Shown here: positions 20,966 through 30,962 of the stretch, one piece after another
How positions within the stretch are numbered: the first letter of the stretch is position 1
Layout of the letters: each line of letters starts with the position of its first letter
Source of the DNA: Candidatus Coproplasma excrementipullorum
Lineage (GTDB): Bacteria > Bacillota > Clostridia > Christensenellales > Borkfalkiaceae
DNA length: 39,070 nucleotides
Assembly: GCA_018714165.1 (NCBI GenBank)
Contig: DVNU01000002.1
Location: 1 to 39,070 of the forward strand
Reading direction: 5' to 3'
Notes under the pieces: model-generated
What the model saw: the letters and a program-made list of their open reading frames with translations, nothing else
Told to the model about the DNA's origin: nothing
Databases searched by the model: none
Position numbers and translations under genes: made by a program

Positions 20966-22087
20966 TTAATTTCCGGTCTCTCCGAGAGCCGCGTCAAGCA
21001 GGCTGAACAGCGAAGAAAACCTGGGTTTGTCGTAATAGGGAACCTTGGGTGATACAGCGTTTACTGCACAGACAAGACGGTTGGAAAGATGCTCTGCCGT
21101 GCCGCGGACGGCGTTTATCGATTCACCAGTGACATAGAGCGGCTTTGCCGCCATATCTCTTTCGGCAAATGACTGTCTGCACTCCTCTATCATCTCACAG
21201 ATGCCGTCCAGCCCTTCGCGAATAAGGTCGCGGAGCGAAGATGTCGAAAAGCTGTAAACCTTGTCGCCGTATTTAATTTCCTGGACGGAAGTCAGCCTCT
21301 CCTTTGCGTTGAGGTTGACGCGCGAAAGAAATTGCGTGGCCACTTCAAAGGGGATTTCAAGCTCCTCCATAAGGAGTGCGGCTATATGACCCGTGCCTAC
21401 AGAAAAGGACTGACTGAACAAGACGCCGTTTCCGCATGCGACGCTGTAGGTTGAAGAAATGTAGCCCATATCGAATAGCGCCGCGCAGTTATCGCGGATC
21501 TGCGGTTCAAGCAGGTACCTCGTCTGGGCGAGCGCCGATGGAATAAACCGCAAACTTATCTGCCCGAATGGCTTAAAGGCGCGTCGCACACACTCGGCAA
21601 AGGATTGCTTGCATAAAAACCAGCTTATCTTTGCGCGCAGACTGTCAGACACACAGCCGACAGGATCGATTACCCTACGCTTGTCCGAAAGAACGTAATA
21701 GACGGGACTGCTTTCGATTATTGAAAAACCATCCGTCTCTGCGGGTTCGGAAAGCTGCTCGACACTGCGAAGGTGTGAAGATTTTATTCTTTGGGGTGAA
21801 GGAAAAGAGATCACGTCGTCGGTGACGCGGGTCTTTAAAAATTCGCCGGGTATGCCAATAAAAAAGCGCGAAAAATTTTCACCTGCCGCCGCAAGCGTGC
21901 TTCTGACCACTTCCTGCAATGCGGCAGAAAAGCTGTTGACGTCCAAAAGCTCGCCGTCGGCATAGCCATCGTATGCGCTGCTGTATTTACTTTTGATGAT
22001 AAAGGTATTGTTTACCCCCCTTTCGCCCACAGCCGCACAAATTTCGGACGAACGAATATCCAACACCGCTACGCTTTTGTTACGCAC
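20966..22087 (-). CDS. ftsA: FtsA-like actin-fold cell division protein, divergent (track ORF extends to 22123; GTG at 22087 preferred)
   Basis: Position directly before ftsZ; VRNKSVAVLDIRSSEICAAVGE aligns to the FtsA N-terminus; SHA/2C-like regions present but nucleotide motifs weak. Confidence 0.75.
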   Translation of the reverse strand: MRNKSVAVLDIRSSEICAAVGERGVNNTFIIKSKYSSAYDGYADGELLDVNSFSAALQEVVRSTLAAAGENFSRFFIGIPGEFLKTRVTDDVISFPSPQRIKSSHLRSVEQLSEPAETDGFSIIESSPVYYVLSDKRRVIDPVGCVSDSLRAKISWFLCKQSFAECVRRAFKPFGQISLRFIPSALAQTRYLLEPQIRDNCAALFDMGYISSTYSVACGNGVLFSQSFSVGTGHIAALLMEELEIPFEVATQFLSRVNLNAKERLTSVQEIKYGDKVYSFSTSSLRDLIREGLDGICEMIEECRQSFAERDMAAKPLYVTGESINAVRGTAEHLSNRLVCAVNAVSPKVPYYDKPRFSSLFSLLDAALGETGN

Positions 22088-22137
22088 TTTCCAAGCCTTT
22101 TTCCCGCGCGCGGCTCCGCGCACGCATTTATAAGTCT

Positions 22138-22166
22138 ATTATATAATAGTGTTCTGAAAATGTCAA
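22138..22166 (-). promoter_or_regulatory. consensus sigma-A promoter for ftsA-ftsZ
   Basis: Minus strand TTGACA (22161-22166), 17-nt spacer, TATAAT (22138-22143). Confidence 0.85.
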
Positions 22167-22182
22167 CAAAATGACGTAAAAA

Positions 22183-22212
22183 AGCGGCTCAATTGCACCA
22201 ATTAAGCCGCTG
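22183..22212 (-). terminator. rho-independent terminator downstream of ftsQ-like gene
   Basis: Minus strand AGCGGCTTAATTGGTGCAATTGAGCCGCTTTTTTAC hairpin followed by T-run. Confidence 0.8.
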
Positions 22213-22241
22213 ATTTTTTCTGGTTGCCCCGCAGATATGCT

Positions 22242-23000
22242 TTAATCACCCCAATTGTCGGTGTAATACGCCGCATACTCGCCCGACGTCCCCGCCGAAA
22301 GGGTTACCGCACATATCGCGCCGCGCAGTTTTTCGCTCTCTGAAAGGGTGCAGTACTCGTTATACACCGCCGATATTTTCTGCGCGGAGTACTCCTCGTA
22401 ATCGTAAATGACTATCTGCAGTCCGCTGTACAGCCTGAAAGTCAGACTTGAGTTTGAAAGTATGGCGTCGTAACCGGTCGTAACGCTCTCTACGAGGTTG
22501 CGTATCGAGCCGAAGTTGTCCGCAAAATAGCCGCACATCTGCAAAACGAGGGCTAATTCATCGTCGTCGGCGACCAGCAGAACGTTGGGACTGTCGTCCG
22601 CGGGATTGATATTTTCACTGCGCGAGCCCATCGGCCGGCCCTGACTGTCGTAAACATCGTAGCCGCCCGAAGAGTTTGCGCGGCAGTACTGCTCAAGCCT
22701 CTCCTTTACGACTATGTTCAGCGTGCAGGGATAGACCTTGTCGTAACTTTCAAGCGTGAGAATATCGCCGCTGACGCACGCGGCAATCTCGCCATCACTC
22801 AAAAAGAGCAGGTTTTTGCCCCTGAGTCCTTCGAAATTGTCGACGGTCTGTTCATACTCGCCGTCGCCGCGCTCCGAATAATAGATATACTCAACATTGA
22901 CATTCCTGATTGAGAGCATTACCCCCGCGCCGATTATTACGGCGATGCAAAAGAGCAGAGTTAATGCAATTGAAGTGATTTTTCTTATGTAACCGTTCAT
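22242..23000 (-). CDS. ftsQ: FtsQ/DivIB-like cell division protein
   Basis: Single N-terminal TM then POTRA-like region (LRGKNLLFLSDGEIAACVSGDILTLESYDKVYPCTLNIVVKERLEQYC); synteny between murA and ftsA. Confidence 0.75.
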   Translation of the reverse strand: MNGYIRKITSIALTLLFCIAVIIGAGVMLSIRNVNVEYIYYSERGDGEYEQTVDNFEGLRGKNLLFLSDGEIAACVSGDILTLESYDKVYPCTLNIVVKERLEQYCRANSSGGYDVYDSQGRPMGSRSENINPADDSPNVLLVADDDELALVLQMCGYFADNFGSIRNLVESVTTGYDAILSNSSLTFRLYSGLQIVIYDYEEYSAQKISAVYNEYCTLSESEKLRGAICAVTLSAGTSGEYAAYYTDNWGD

Positions 23001-23005
23001 AATTT

Positions 23006-24262
23006 TCAGATGCCCACGCGCCTTATGCGCGCACCGAGCGAAGAAAGTTTATGTTCGAAGCGGGCATAGCCCCTGTCTATATGCGAAATGTCCAACACTT
23101 CGCTTTCGCCCTCGGCCGCCATTGCCGCAACCACTAATGCCGCGCCGCCGCGAAGGTCATGCGCCACGGTAGTCGCACCCTTGAGCTTCTCCACCCCGCG
23201 GACGAAGGCGCTCCTGTCGATGACGGTTATGTCCGCCCCCATCTTGCGCAGCTCCGGCACATATTTGAAACGCGTTTCAAACAGATTTTCGGTGACGATG
23301 GAGTTGCCCGAACAGATACAGCACAGCGCTGTCATCTGGGCCTGAAGGTCGGTGGGGAATCCCGGATAGGGCTGAGTTTCAATACTTTTGACAGCTACAG
23401 GCCGCCTGTCGCTTCTTATAAATATTTTATCATTTTTTGCGCGCAATTTGCAACCGTTTTCCCTAAGTTTGTGCAAAAGTGAGCTGAGATTTTCGGGATT
23501 CACACCGTTCAGCTCCACATCTCCGCCACACATTGCCGTTGCAATGAGAAAAGTACCCGCCTCTATGCGGTCGGCGATAGGCTGATAGATGCACCCGCCC
23601 AGTTTTTTTACGCCCTCCACCACGACAGAGCCCGACCCAGCACCTCGCACTCTGCCGCCCAGCGCGTTGAGAAAATTTTGCAGATCCTCTATTTCGGGTT
23701 CGCGCGCGGCATTCTTGATTACCGTCGTCCCCTCCGCCCTGACTGCGGCCAGCATAATATTTTCGGTGGCGCCCACGCTGGGACAGTCGAGCATTATTTC
23801 GTTGCCGGTTAGCTTTTCGCACTCGCAATTGATATAGCCGTTGCTTTCGGTTATTTTGACCCCGAGCCGTTTTAAACCCGTAAGATGCAGATCGACGGGG
23901 CGGAGACCTATGTCGCATCCGCCGGGATAGGCTATCTTTGCGCGGCGGAAGCGCGATATGACAGAACCGAGCAAAAAGACAGACGAGCGCAACTCGTGGG
24001 CGAGCGCGCGGGGAATTTCGCAGTTGTCGGCTGAGGAACTGTCTATTACTATATCGTTCCCGCAATATACCGCCTTGCAACCGAGACAACCGAGTATCTT
24101 TACCATATTGCGCACGTCGGTGATGTCAGGCACGTTGAGCACTGTAACGGGCTCGTCTGTGAGCACAGCCGCGGCCAAAATGGGGAGCACGGAGTTTTTT
24201 GCCGTCTGCACCCGAACTCTTCCTTCAAGCCGCCGGCCTCCGCTTATTATGTACTTATCCAT
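23006..24262 (-). CDS. murA: UDP-N-acetylglucosamine 1-carboxyvinyltransferase
   Basis: AKNSVLPILAAAVLTDEPVTVLNVPDITDV, PGGCDIGLRPVDLHLTGLKRLGV (active-site Cys), DRIEAGTFLIATAMCGGDV. Confidence 0.97.
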   Translation of the reverse strand: MDKYIISGGRRLEGRVRVQTAKNSVLPILAAAVLTDEPVTVLNVPDITDVRNMVKILGCLGCKAVYCGNDIVIDSSSADNCEIPRALAHELRSSVFLLGSVISRFRRAKIAYPGGCDIGLRPVDLHLTGLKRLGVKITESNGYINCECEKLTGNEIMLDCPSVGATENIMLAAVRAEGTTVIKNAAREPEIEDLQNFLNALGGRVRGAGSGSVVVEGVKKLGGCIYQPIADRIEAGTFLIATAMCGGDVELNGVNPENLSSLLHKLRENGCKLRAKNDKIFIRSDRRPVAVKSIETQPYPGFPTDLQAQMTALCCICSGNSIVTENLFETRFKYVPELRKMGADITVIDRSAFVRGVEKLKGATTVAHDLRGGAALVVAAMAAEGESEVLDISHIDRGYARFEHKLSSLGARIRRVGI

Positions 24263-24353
24263 ATTGACTCCGTATATGTAAAATGCCGAGCAGCCCGAAT
24301 TGGATTTTTTCAGGCTGCTTTAACACTATTATATGGATTTTTGCTCAAGCTTG

Positions 24354-25457
24354 TTAATTGTTTGCCGACACGTTGTACAGCACCCCCATTGAGGCCATGG
24401 TTATTATGAGCGAAGTGTTGCCGCTGCTTACAAGCGGCAACGGCAGGCCCGTGGGCGGTATGGCGCCGCTTACGACAAGAGCGTTGACTATGACCTGTAT
24501 ACCGTAGACCAGAGTTATTCCCGCCGAAAGCAGATAGCCGAAGGTATCTTTACATCTGCGCGCAATGGCAATGCCCCGCCATATTATGAACAGACAGACG
24601 GCGAAAAACACCGCCAGGCCGACAAAGCCCAACTCTTCGCCCATTACCGACATTATGAAGTCGCTCTCGGCAAAGGGCAGAAAGCGATACTTCTGCGTCG
24701 AGTTGAAAAGTCCCACCCCGAACCAACCGCCATTTCCCAGCGCATACAGCGATTGAATGAGCTGATACCCCTCATCTCTCGGCGAGGCCCAGGGGTCGAT
24801 GAATGCGCTCAGTCTCTGGAGCCTGTATGGCTCTAACGCAATCAGAACGGGCACGGCAATTATGCATGGCACGAGCATAAAAGCAAAGGTTTTCAGGTTT
24901 GTTCCGCTCAAAAATACCATTGCAAGCATCAGCAGACCGACGCACATGGTTATGGACATATTCGGCTCGATGATTATCAGCACACAGAACAAGACGCCCA
25001 GGCCGAGCACGGGAGCGACCCCCTTTATACTGCGCGTCGTGGCATAGTTTTTGGAAAAGTGCGCCGCGGCAAACACGACGAAGGCGTATTTGGCTATCTC
25101 CGACGGCTGAATAGTCACGGGGCCAAGGCCTATCCAGCGCGTGGCGCCGTAATTTGTCACCCCCACACCGGGCACGAACACCAGAACGAGGAGCACAATT
25201 GCTATGGCCGCCAAGGGAATTTTCAGCTTTATGAGCTTTTTATAGGGTATAAAGGCCGCGGCCGCCATGACTGCCAGCCCGGCGACCGCACCTATGATCT
25301 GCTTGTTGACAAAATAGAATTTGTCGCCGTACTGCACCTGGCCGACATACGAACTGGCCGAATAGATCATTATACAACCAAAGACGACCATGCCGCATAC
25401 ACAGATGAGCAGAGGCACATCGCCCGTCTTCTTAGGTTTTTCGAACAACTTACTCAT
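24354..25457 (-). CDS. ftsW: SEDS-family FtsW (start taken as MSKLFEKPKK)
   Basis: MIYSASSYVGQ..., GATRWIGLGPVTIQPSEIAKYAFVVF, NALVVSGAIPPTGLPLPLVSSGNTSLI. Confidence 0.93.
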   Translation of the reverse strand: MSKLFEKPKKTGDVPLLICVCGMVVFGCIMIYSASSYVGQVQYGDKFYFVNKQIIGAVAGLAVMAAAAFIPYKKLIKLKIPLAAIAIVLLVLVFVPGVGVTNYGATRWIGLGPVTIQPSEIAKYAFVVFAAAHFSKNYATTRSIKGVAPVLGLGVLFCVLIIIEPNMSITMCVGLLMLAMVFLSGTNLKTFAFMLVPCIIAVPVLIALEPYRLQRLSAFIDPWASPRDEGYQLIQSLYALGNGGWFGVGLFNSTQKYRFLPFAESDFIMSVMGEELGFVGLAVFFAVCLFIIWRGIAIARRCKDTFGYLLSAGITLVYGIQVIVNALVVSGAIPPTGLPLPLVSSGNTSLIITMASMGVLYNVSANN

Positions 25458-26799
25458 CGGCCATGCCCTGAACAAGCTTTGCAAAGGCCTCACCCCGCTC
25501 CTCGTAATTTTTGAACTCGTCAAAACTCGAACTTGCGGGGCTCAGGAGTATGCACTGTCCGCGCAGCGCATAACTTTTGGCCAGAAGCACGGCCTCGCGC
25601 ATATGCCCGCACAGCGAAAAGGTCATAAATCCGCACGCAAGCGCGGCCTCCAGCAATTTATAACGGTTTTCACCGTAGAACACAGCGTGAATTACGCGGC
25701 TGTTTTTGAGCCCTTCAAACAGCGGACTGTAGTCATACCCCTTATCCTTGCCGCCCAAAAGAAGTATTGTGGGCACGGTCATGCTCTCCACCGCCTTTAA
25801 GGTCGCATCCACATTGGTGCCCTTGCTGTCGTTTATGTATTCGACGCCGTCAATTTGACAAATTTTCTCTATGCGGTGCTTTACGCCCTTAAACGACAAC
25901 AACGAGTCGGCCATTTGCTGATAATCGAGGCCGAGGATGCCGCCCACGGCCACGGCCGCAAGCACGTTGCAGAGGTTATGCTCGCCGCCGACAGCCATAT
26001 CGCCGAATGAAAATAACTTATGTCCTGCATAATAAACTTCCCCGCCGTCGGCATAAGCCCCGTCCACCCTATGCTTTGCCGAAAACCACACCACCTTTGC
26101 CCTGGTGTTTGAGGCCATTGCGCGCACGCGCTCGTCGTCGTAGTTGAGCACGGCAAACTCGCTCTCGCGCAGGCCGCGTACAAGTTTGCTCTTGAGGAAT
26201 ACATAGTTCTCCATGTTATAGTGCCTGTTGAGGTGATCGGGCGTAATGTTGGTTATCACGGCAATGTGCGGCCGCAGACCTGAGAGCGTTTCAAGCTGAA
26301 ATGACGAAATTTCGATGACGGCAAAATCGTCAAAGCCCAGCTTTTCAACCACGTTGAGGGTAGGTTCGCCTATGTTGCCGCAGGCCACGGAACACTTGCC
26401 GCAATCGCGGAGCATCTTGTCTATCATGGTCACGGTAGTCGTCTTGCCGTTTGTGCCCGTCACTGCCACGGCTGTTGCGCGGAGATACTGAGCCGCCAGT
26501 TCCTCCTCGCCTATTATCAGCTTGCCCATCCTTCTGAAAGTGACGGGCAGAGCATTGTCGATGGGTATTCCGGGACTGAGCACAAGCACGTCGCACTCCC
26601 TCACAGCCTCTTCCAGGTCGGATGCGGTCACCTCGGCGGCGCCCGCCTGAACAAGTTCGTCCATAGTTTTGCGAACAGTTTCGTTTACTATGTCGTCATA
26701 GAGATATACTTTCGCCCCGCGGGCAAGCAAAAAGCGGGCACTGCTTTCACCCGATCTGGATATGCCCGCCACCAAAAATTTTTGACCTTTGAAATACAT
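25450..26799 (-). CDS. murD: UDP-N-acetylmuramoylalanine--D-glutamate ligase
   Basis: VAVTGTNGKTTTVTMIDKML, NITPDHLNRHYNMENYV, LLLGGKDKGYDYSPLF, LLSPASSSFDEFKNYEERGEAF. Confidence 0.97.
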   Translation of the reverse strand: MYFKGQKFLVAGISRSGESSARFLLARGAKVYLYDDIVNETVRKTMDELVQAGAAEVTASDLEEAVRECDVLVLSPGIPIDNALPVTFRRMGKLIIGEEELAAQYLRATAVAVTGTNGKTTTVTMIDKMLRDCGKCSVACGNIGEPTLNVVEKLGFDDFAVIEISSFQLETLSGLRPHIAVITNITPDHLNRHYNMENYVFLKSKLVRGLRESEFAVLNYDDERVRAMASNTRAKVVWFSAKHRVDGAYADGGEVYYAGHKLFSFGDMAVGGEHNLCNVLAAVAVGGILGLDYQQMADSLLSFKGVKHRIEKICQIDGVEYINDSKGTNVDATLKAVESMTVPTILLLGGKDKGYDYSPLFEGLKNSRVIHAVFYGENRYKLLEAALACGFMTFSLCGHMREAVLLAKSYALRGQCILLSPASSSFDEFKNYEERGEAFAKLVQGMADE

Positions 26800-26805
26800 T
26801 TTACC

Positions 26806-27747
26806 TCACATAAAAATCAGACAGATTATTCCGACGAGCGAGGTTATTACAAAATACGTATATGAAATTTTACTTTCAGTATAGCCCTTCATCTGGAAAT
26901 GATGATGAATGGGTGCCATAAGAAATACCCTGCGCTTCGTCCGTTTATAGTATATTACCTGAATTATTACGGATATGCCTGACAGCACAAACATTATTCC
27001 CAGCACGGGGATGTAAAGTGTTTTTCCCGAAAAAACGGACAGGCAGGATATCAGCCCGCCGAGCGCGAGCGAACCCGTGTCGCCCATAAATACAGACGCC
27101 TTGCTGCAATTGAAAATGAGGAACGCGGCGAGCGCGCCCACGGACGCACCCGCCGCGGCGGCCCCGTTTGGCCACAGCGGCGCGAGCATAATGCCGAGAA
27201 ATGCCAGATAGGCCGCCGAAGTTCCGCCCGCCAGGCCGTCAAGACCGTCGGTGAGGTTGACACAGTTGACCGTGGCAAGAAAGACGAACAGCACCAGCGG
27301 GATAATGCCCCAGCCGATATCCCACTCCAGCCCGCCGCCGAAGGGAATTTTAAGAGCGGTGATACCGTTTACATAGCAATAGACCGCGGCAATGACGGCG
27401 ATGGACAGCTGAAATATTATCTTCTGATAGGGCTTAAGCCCCTCGTTCTCCCTGCGGTAAATTTTTAAAAAATCGTCCAGAAACCCAACGATTGCAAAAC
27501 CCGCCGTTATAGCGAGGGTTAGGTTTATTCTGTTGTCGCCAACACCGCAGAAGCACAGCGTGACTATAATTATTGCAGATATAAACGACAACCCGCCCAT
27601 TGTGGGCGTGCCGCCCTTTGAGGCGTGCTCCTTTACGTAGGATAAGATGTACTGACCCGCTTTGAGTTTTCTTAAAAGGGGCAGAAGCACGGCCATGAAT
27701 ATCAGGGACGCCGCAAAGGACGCGAGTATGCATAAAAGATAATTCAC
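26806..27747 (-). CDS. mraY: phospho-N-acetylmuramoyl-pentapeptide-transferase
   Basis: KGGTPTMGGLSFI, GFLDDFLKIYRRENEGLKPYQK, NLTDGLDGLAGGTS, PIHHHFQMKGYTESKI. Confidence 0.98.
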   Translation of the reverse strand: MNYLLCILASFAASLIFMAVLLPLLRKLKAGQYILSYVKEHASKGGTPTMGGLSFISAIIIVTLCFCGVGDNRINLTLAITAGFAIVGFLDDFLKIYRRENEGLKPYQKIIFQLSIAVIAAVYCYVNGITALKIPFGGGLEWDIGWGIIPLVLFVFLATVNCVNLTDGLDGLAGGTSAAYLAFLGIMLAPLWPNGAAAAGASVGALAAFLIFNCSKASVFMGDTGSLALGGLISCLSVFSGKTLYIPVLGIMFVLSGISVIIQVIYYKRTKRRVFLMAPIHHHFQMKGYTESKISYTYFVITSLVGIICLIFM

Positions 27748-29189
27748 GTTAAATTGTCCAGAATCTTTTTTATAATCGTATTGTCGTTATAGCTGTGTTT
27801 TATACCCATTATCTCCTGGTATGTCTCCCCGCCCTTGCCCGCGACGAGAAGTATGTCGCCCTTCTGCAAGAGGTTTATTGCATATTCGGTAGCCATCTCC
27901 CTGTCACTTATCGTAACATACGGCGTGCCTACCTTCTGTATGCCGGGCTCTATCTGACTTATTATGTCGTAAGCATCCTCAAACCTGGGGTTATCCGAAG
28001 TAACTATTAGAAAGTCGGCGTTGCGCGCGGCGGCCTCGCCCATTATAGGGCGCTTTGTCGCATCGCGGTTGCCGCCGCAACCGAACAGGCAGTAAAGTTT
28101 GCCGCCGCACAGCTGTCTGAGACCGCAGAGACACTTTTCCAGGCCATCGGGAGTATGGGCAAAGTAGACAAAGATGCTCCCGCCGTTGTGTTCAGCAACC
28201 TTTTCAAGCCTGCCCGCAACACCGCGTAGCCGACCTAATCCTCTGGCTATCGTCTCCAGATTAATGCCGAGCGCCCTCGCGCAGGTGGCAGCGGCCAGAG
28301 CGTTGTACACATTGTGCACGGCGGGCATATTTAAGTGAACGTCGTAAAGCTCATCATTGATGTTGATTATAAAATCCGATCCGTCTATGCTCTCGCTAAG
28401 ATTGACGGCAAAAGTATCAGCGGGGTTTTCCAGCCCGTAGCTGTGCACGTTGGCACATTGCGACATCAATTTTACGCCGAAGGCGTCGTCTGAATTTATA
28501 ACGGCTATGCCGCATCTCCCCTCGCCGAAGAGCCCGGCTTTTGCTTTGCCGTAGGACTGCATATCGCCGAAAAAGTCAAGGTGATCCTGTGTGAGGTTGG
28601 TAAACACGCCCGCCTCGAAGCGCAGACCGTCCACCTTGCCGAAATGGAGCGCGTGGGCCGACACCTCCATAAACACGTACTCTACCCCGCACTCCGCCAT
28701 GTCGGCAAAGGCAGAATACAGAAATATGGGGTCGGGCGTAGTCAGTTCGGGAGCAATAAATTTTTCGCCATAGGAGATGCCAAGGGTGCCGACGACCGCC
28801 GTCTTATATCCTGCGGCGTCAAAAATAGCCTTGAGCATATATGTAGTGGTCGTCTTGCCGTTGGTGCCCGTAACGCCCACTATTTTAAGTTTTTTATCGG
28901 GATAGCCGTAAAAGGCGCGTGCGAGCGGCGCCATGGCCGCGCGGCCGTCTTTGACAATTACCTGCGTAACCTGCAGGTCGAGAGGCCTCTGACACACAAT
29001 GGCGCAGGCACCCTTTTCGCAGGCCTCGGCGGCATAGACGTGGGAATCCACATTTTCGCCCGCATAACAGATAAACAAATCGCCGTCATGCACTTTTCGG
29101 CTGTCGGAGCATACGCCCCCGACTTCCACGCGCACTTCGCCCACAATTTTTTCATAGCCGATACAGTCAAGAAGCTGACAGAGTTTCAT
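27744..29189 (-). CDS. murE: UDP-MurNAc-tripeptide synthetase, probably meso-DAP adding
   Basis: VGVTGTNGKTTTTYMLKAIF; TSDNPRFEDAYDII carries the DNPR motif associated with meso-DAP specificity. Confidence 0.96.
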   Translation of the reverse strand: MKLCQLLDCIGYEKIVGEVRVEVGGVCSDSRKVHDGDLFICYAGENVDSHVYAAEACEKGACAIVCQRPLDLQVTQVIVKDGRAAMAPLARAFYGYPDKKLKIVGVTGTNGKTTTTYMLKAIFDAAGYKTAVVGTLGISYGEKFIAPELTTPDPIFLYSAFADMAECGVEYVFMEVSAHALHFGKVDGLRFEAGVFTNLTQDHLDFFGDMQSYGKAKAGLFGEGRCGIAVINSDDAFGVKLMSQCANVHSYGLENPADTFAVNLSESIDGSDFIININDELYDVHLNMPAVHNVYNALAAATCARALGINLETIARGLGRLRGVAGRLEKVAEHNGGSIFVYFAHTPDGLEKCLCGLRQLCGGKLYCLFGCGGNRDATKRPIMGEAAARNADFLIVTSDNPRFEDAYDIISQIEPGIQKVGTPYVTISDREMATEYAINLLQKGDILLVAGKGGETYQEIMGIKHSYNDNTIIKKILDNLT

Positions 29190-29200
29190 ATATTATTCCC

Positions 29201-30895
29201 TCATTCAAAAGGTTTTAAGTTTTTAATTGCAATTATATCTTCGAATATACTCTTCGCCACGGGCGCGGCAACCGTACTGCCGTAATACGAACCCTGAGGT
29301 TCATCTACAATGATGAGCGCGAGATATTGCGGATCGTCAGACGGAAAGAAGCCCACAAAAGACGACACATACTTGCCGGCGGCTACCGCGCCGTTTTCGT
29401 ACTTCTGCGCAGTACCAGTCTTGCCTGCAACTTTGTAGCCCTCTATATAGGCGTGTTTGCCGCTGCCCTCCGTTACTACGTCTTCAAGCATTGCGCACAG
29501 CATTGACGAGGCCTCGGCGCTTATCGTCTTATTCTTCAGAACGGGCTCATTGCTCTCAACTACAGTACCGTCTGAGGAAACAATACTCTTCAGCAGACGG
29601 GGAACGTAGTAGTTGCCGCCATTAACCGCAGAGGCAACAGCGCAGGCAAGTTGCAGACCCGTAACGGCTACAGTCTGGCCGAAGCCTATGCGGGCGAGGT
29701 CGCAGTCGCGCACGAGCGACTGCGGCACGAGCATGCCCGACGCTTCGCCCGCAAAATCTATGCCCGTCACATTGCCCAATCCGAATGCCGACAGATATTC
29801 GTAGAAAGTGTCGGTGCCCAGCGCTAAGGCTATATCCGTAAAACAGGGGTTGCAGCTGTTGTTGAGAGCCTCGGCCAGCGTCTGGTTGGAGTGTTTGCCG
29901 TTGGCGTGGTCAGACCAGCACTTTACGGTAGTGCCGTCTACCGTGCGCGTGCGGCTGCCGTTGAACACATACGTCGGCGAAAACGCCGACTGATTGCCGT
30001 TGAGATATTCCTGAATATCGGCTGCGGCCGTCAGCACCTTGAACGTTGAACCCGGCTCGTAGATGTCGCAGACTATCGTATTCCTAGACAGCGCGTCAAG
30101 AGTCTGACTGTCGTCGCGGGGAACGTCGTTGAGATCGTATGACGGATAGTTTACCATGGCGAGAATGTCGAAGTTGCCTGGATCGAGGACGATGCACGAG
30201 GCGCTCTTTGCACCCGTAGAATTGTACACCTCGCGTATTGCCTGCTCGGCCGCCAGCTGAATTTCCAAGTCTATGGTCAACCTTATGTCGTCACCGTCGA
30301 CGGCGCTCTTATACACTATCTGCGTGTTCTCTGTCTGGTTGCCAACAATGTCCGTGGTATACATAATTTCGCCGTTCTGTCCGCCCAGAACGGAGTCGTA
30401 AATCTTTTCCAGCCCCGAAAGACCGAGGCCGTCGCTCGAAGTAAAACCCAGCACCTGGCACAGTACGTCGCCGTATGAGTACACGCGTGTATTATCTTTT
30501 GAATAGTAAATTCCCGGTATATCGCAGGCTATGAGCTCGCCGACCGTCTGCCAGTCGGCCTGCCTTGCTATGGTGACTTCGGACGAGTTTTTGCCCGTAA
30601 GTTTTTCGTAAACTTCTCCCTCGTCGAGGCCGAAAATGACCGAAAGGGTCTGAGAAGCATAAGTTTTGTCGGGTATGGCGTTGGGACGCGCAAAGACGCT
30701 GTAAGTTGTCAGGTTGCCTGCAAGCAACTGTCCGTTTGCGTCCAAAATGTGCCCGCGCGAAGCCACGACGGGTATCTCCCTGTTCCACTGGTCGGTGGCA
30801 CGGAGGACAAGTTCGGCGCCCCAGATGACCTGAACATAGAAAAAGCGCACTATTATTATGCAAAAAATAAAGGTTATTGCCAGTATGACTGACAA
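29201..30895 (-). CDS. class B penicillin-binding protein (FtsI/SpoVD type, no C-terminal PASTA domains); true start probably further upstream
   Basis: EPGSTFKVLTAA (SxxK), NNSCNPCF (SxN), VAGKTGTAQKY (KTG). Confidence 0.93.
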   Translation of the reverse strand: MSVILAITFIFCIIIVRFFYVQVIWGAELVLRATDQWNREIPVVASRGHILDANGQLLAGNLTTYSVFARPNAIPDKTYASQTLSVIFGLDEGEVYEKLTGKNSSEVTIARQADWQTVGELIACDIPGIYYSKDNTRVYSYGDVLCQVLGFTSSDGLGLSGLEKIYDSVLGGQNGEIMYTTDIVGNQTENTQIVYKSAVDGDDIRLTIDLEIQLAAEQAIREVYNSTGAKSASCIVLDPGNFDILAMVNYPSYDLNDVPRDDSQTLDALSRNTIVCDIYEPGSTFKVLTAAADIQEYLNGNQSAFSPTYVFNGSRTRTVDGTTVKCWSDHANGKHSNQTLAEALNNSCNPCFTDIALALGTDTFYEYLSAFGLGNVTGIDFAGEASGMLVPQSLVRDCDLARIGFGQTVAVTGLQLACAVASAVNGGNYYVPRLLKSIVSSDGTVVESNEPVLKNKTISAEASSMLCAMLEDVVTEGSGKHAYIEGYKVAGKTGTAQKYENGAVAAGKYVSSFVGFFPSDDPQYLALIIVDEPQGSYYGSTVAAPVAKSIFEDIIAIKNLKPFE

Positions 30896-30962
30896 TAACC
30901 TCTTTTGTAAAACTGTTATGGAAAATGCGTTTTTATTGAGTTTTTTTATTTTTATAATCTCC

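Noticed and set aside
24290-24320. AGCAGCC...GGCTGCT inverted repeat between ftsW and murA
   Set aside because: Seven-bp stem with a loop of about 17 nt and a weak T-run; not strong enough to call a terminator or attenuator.
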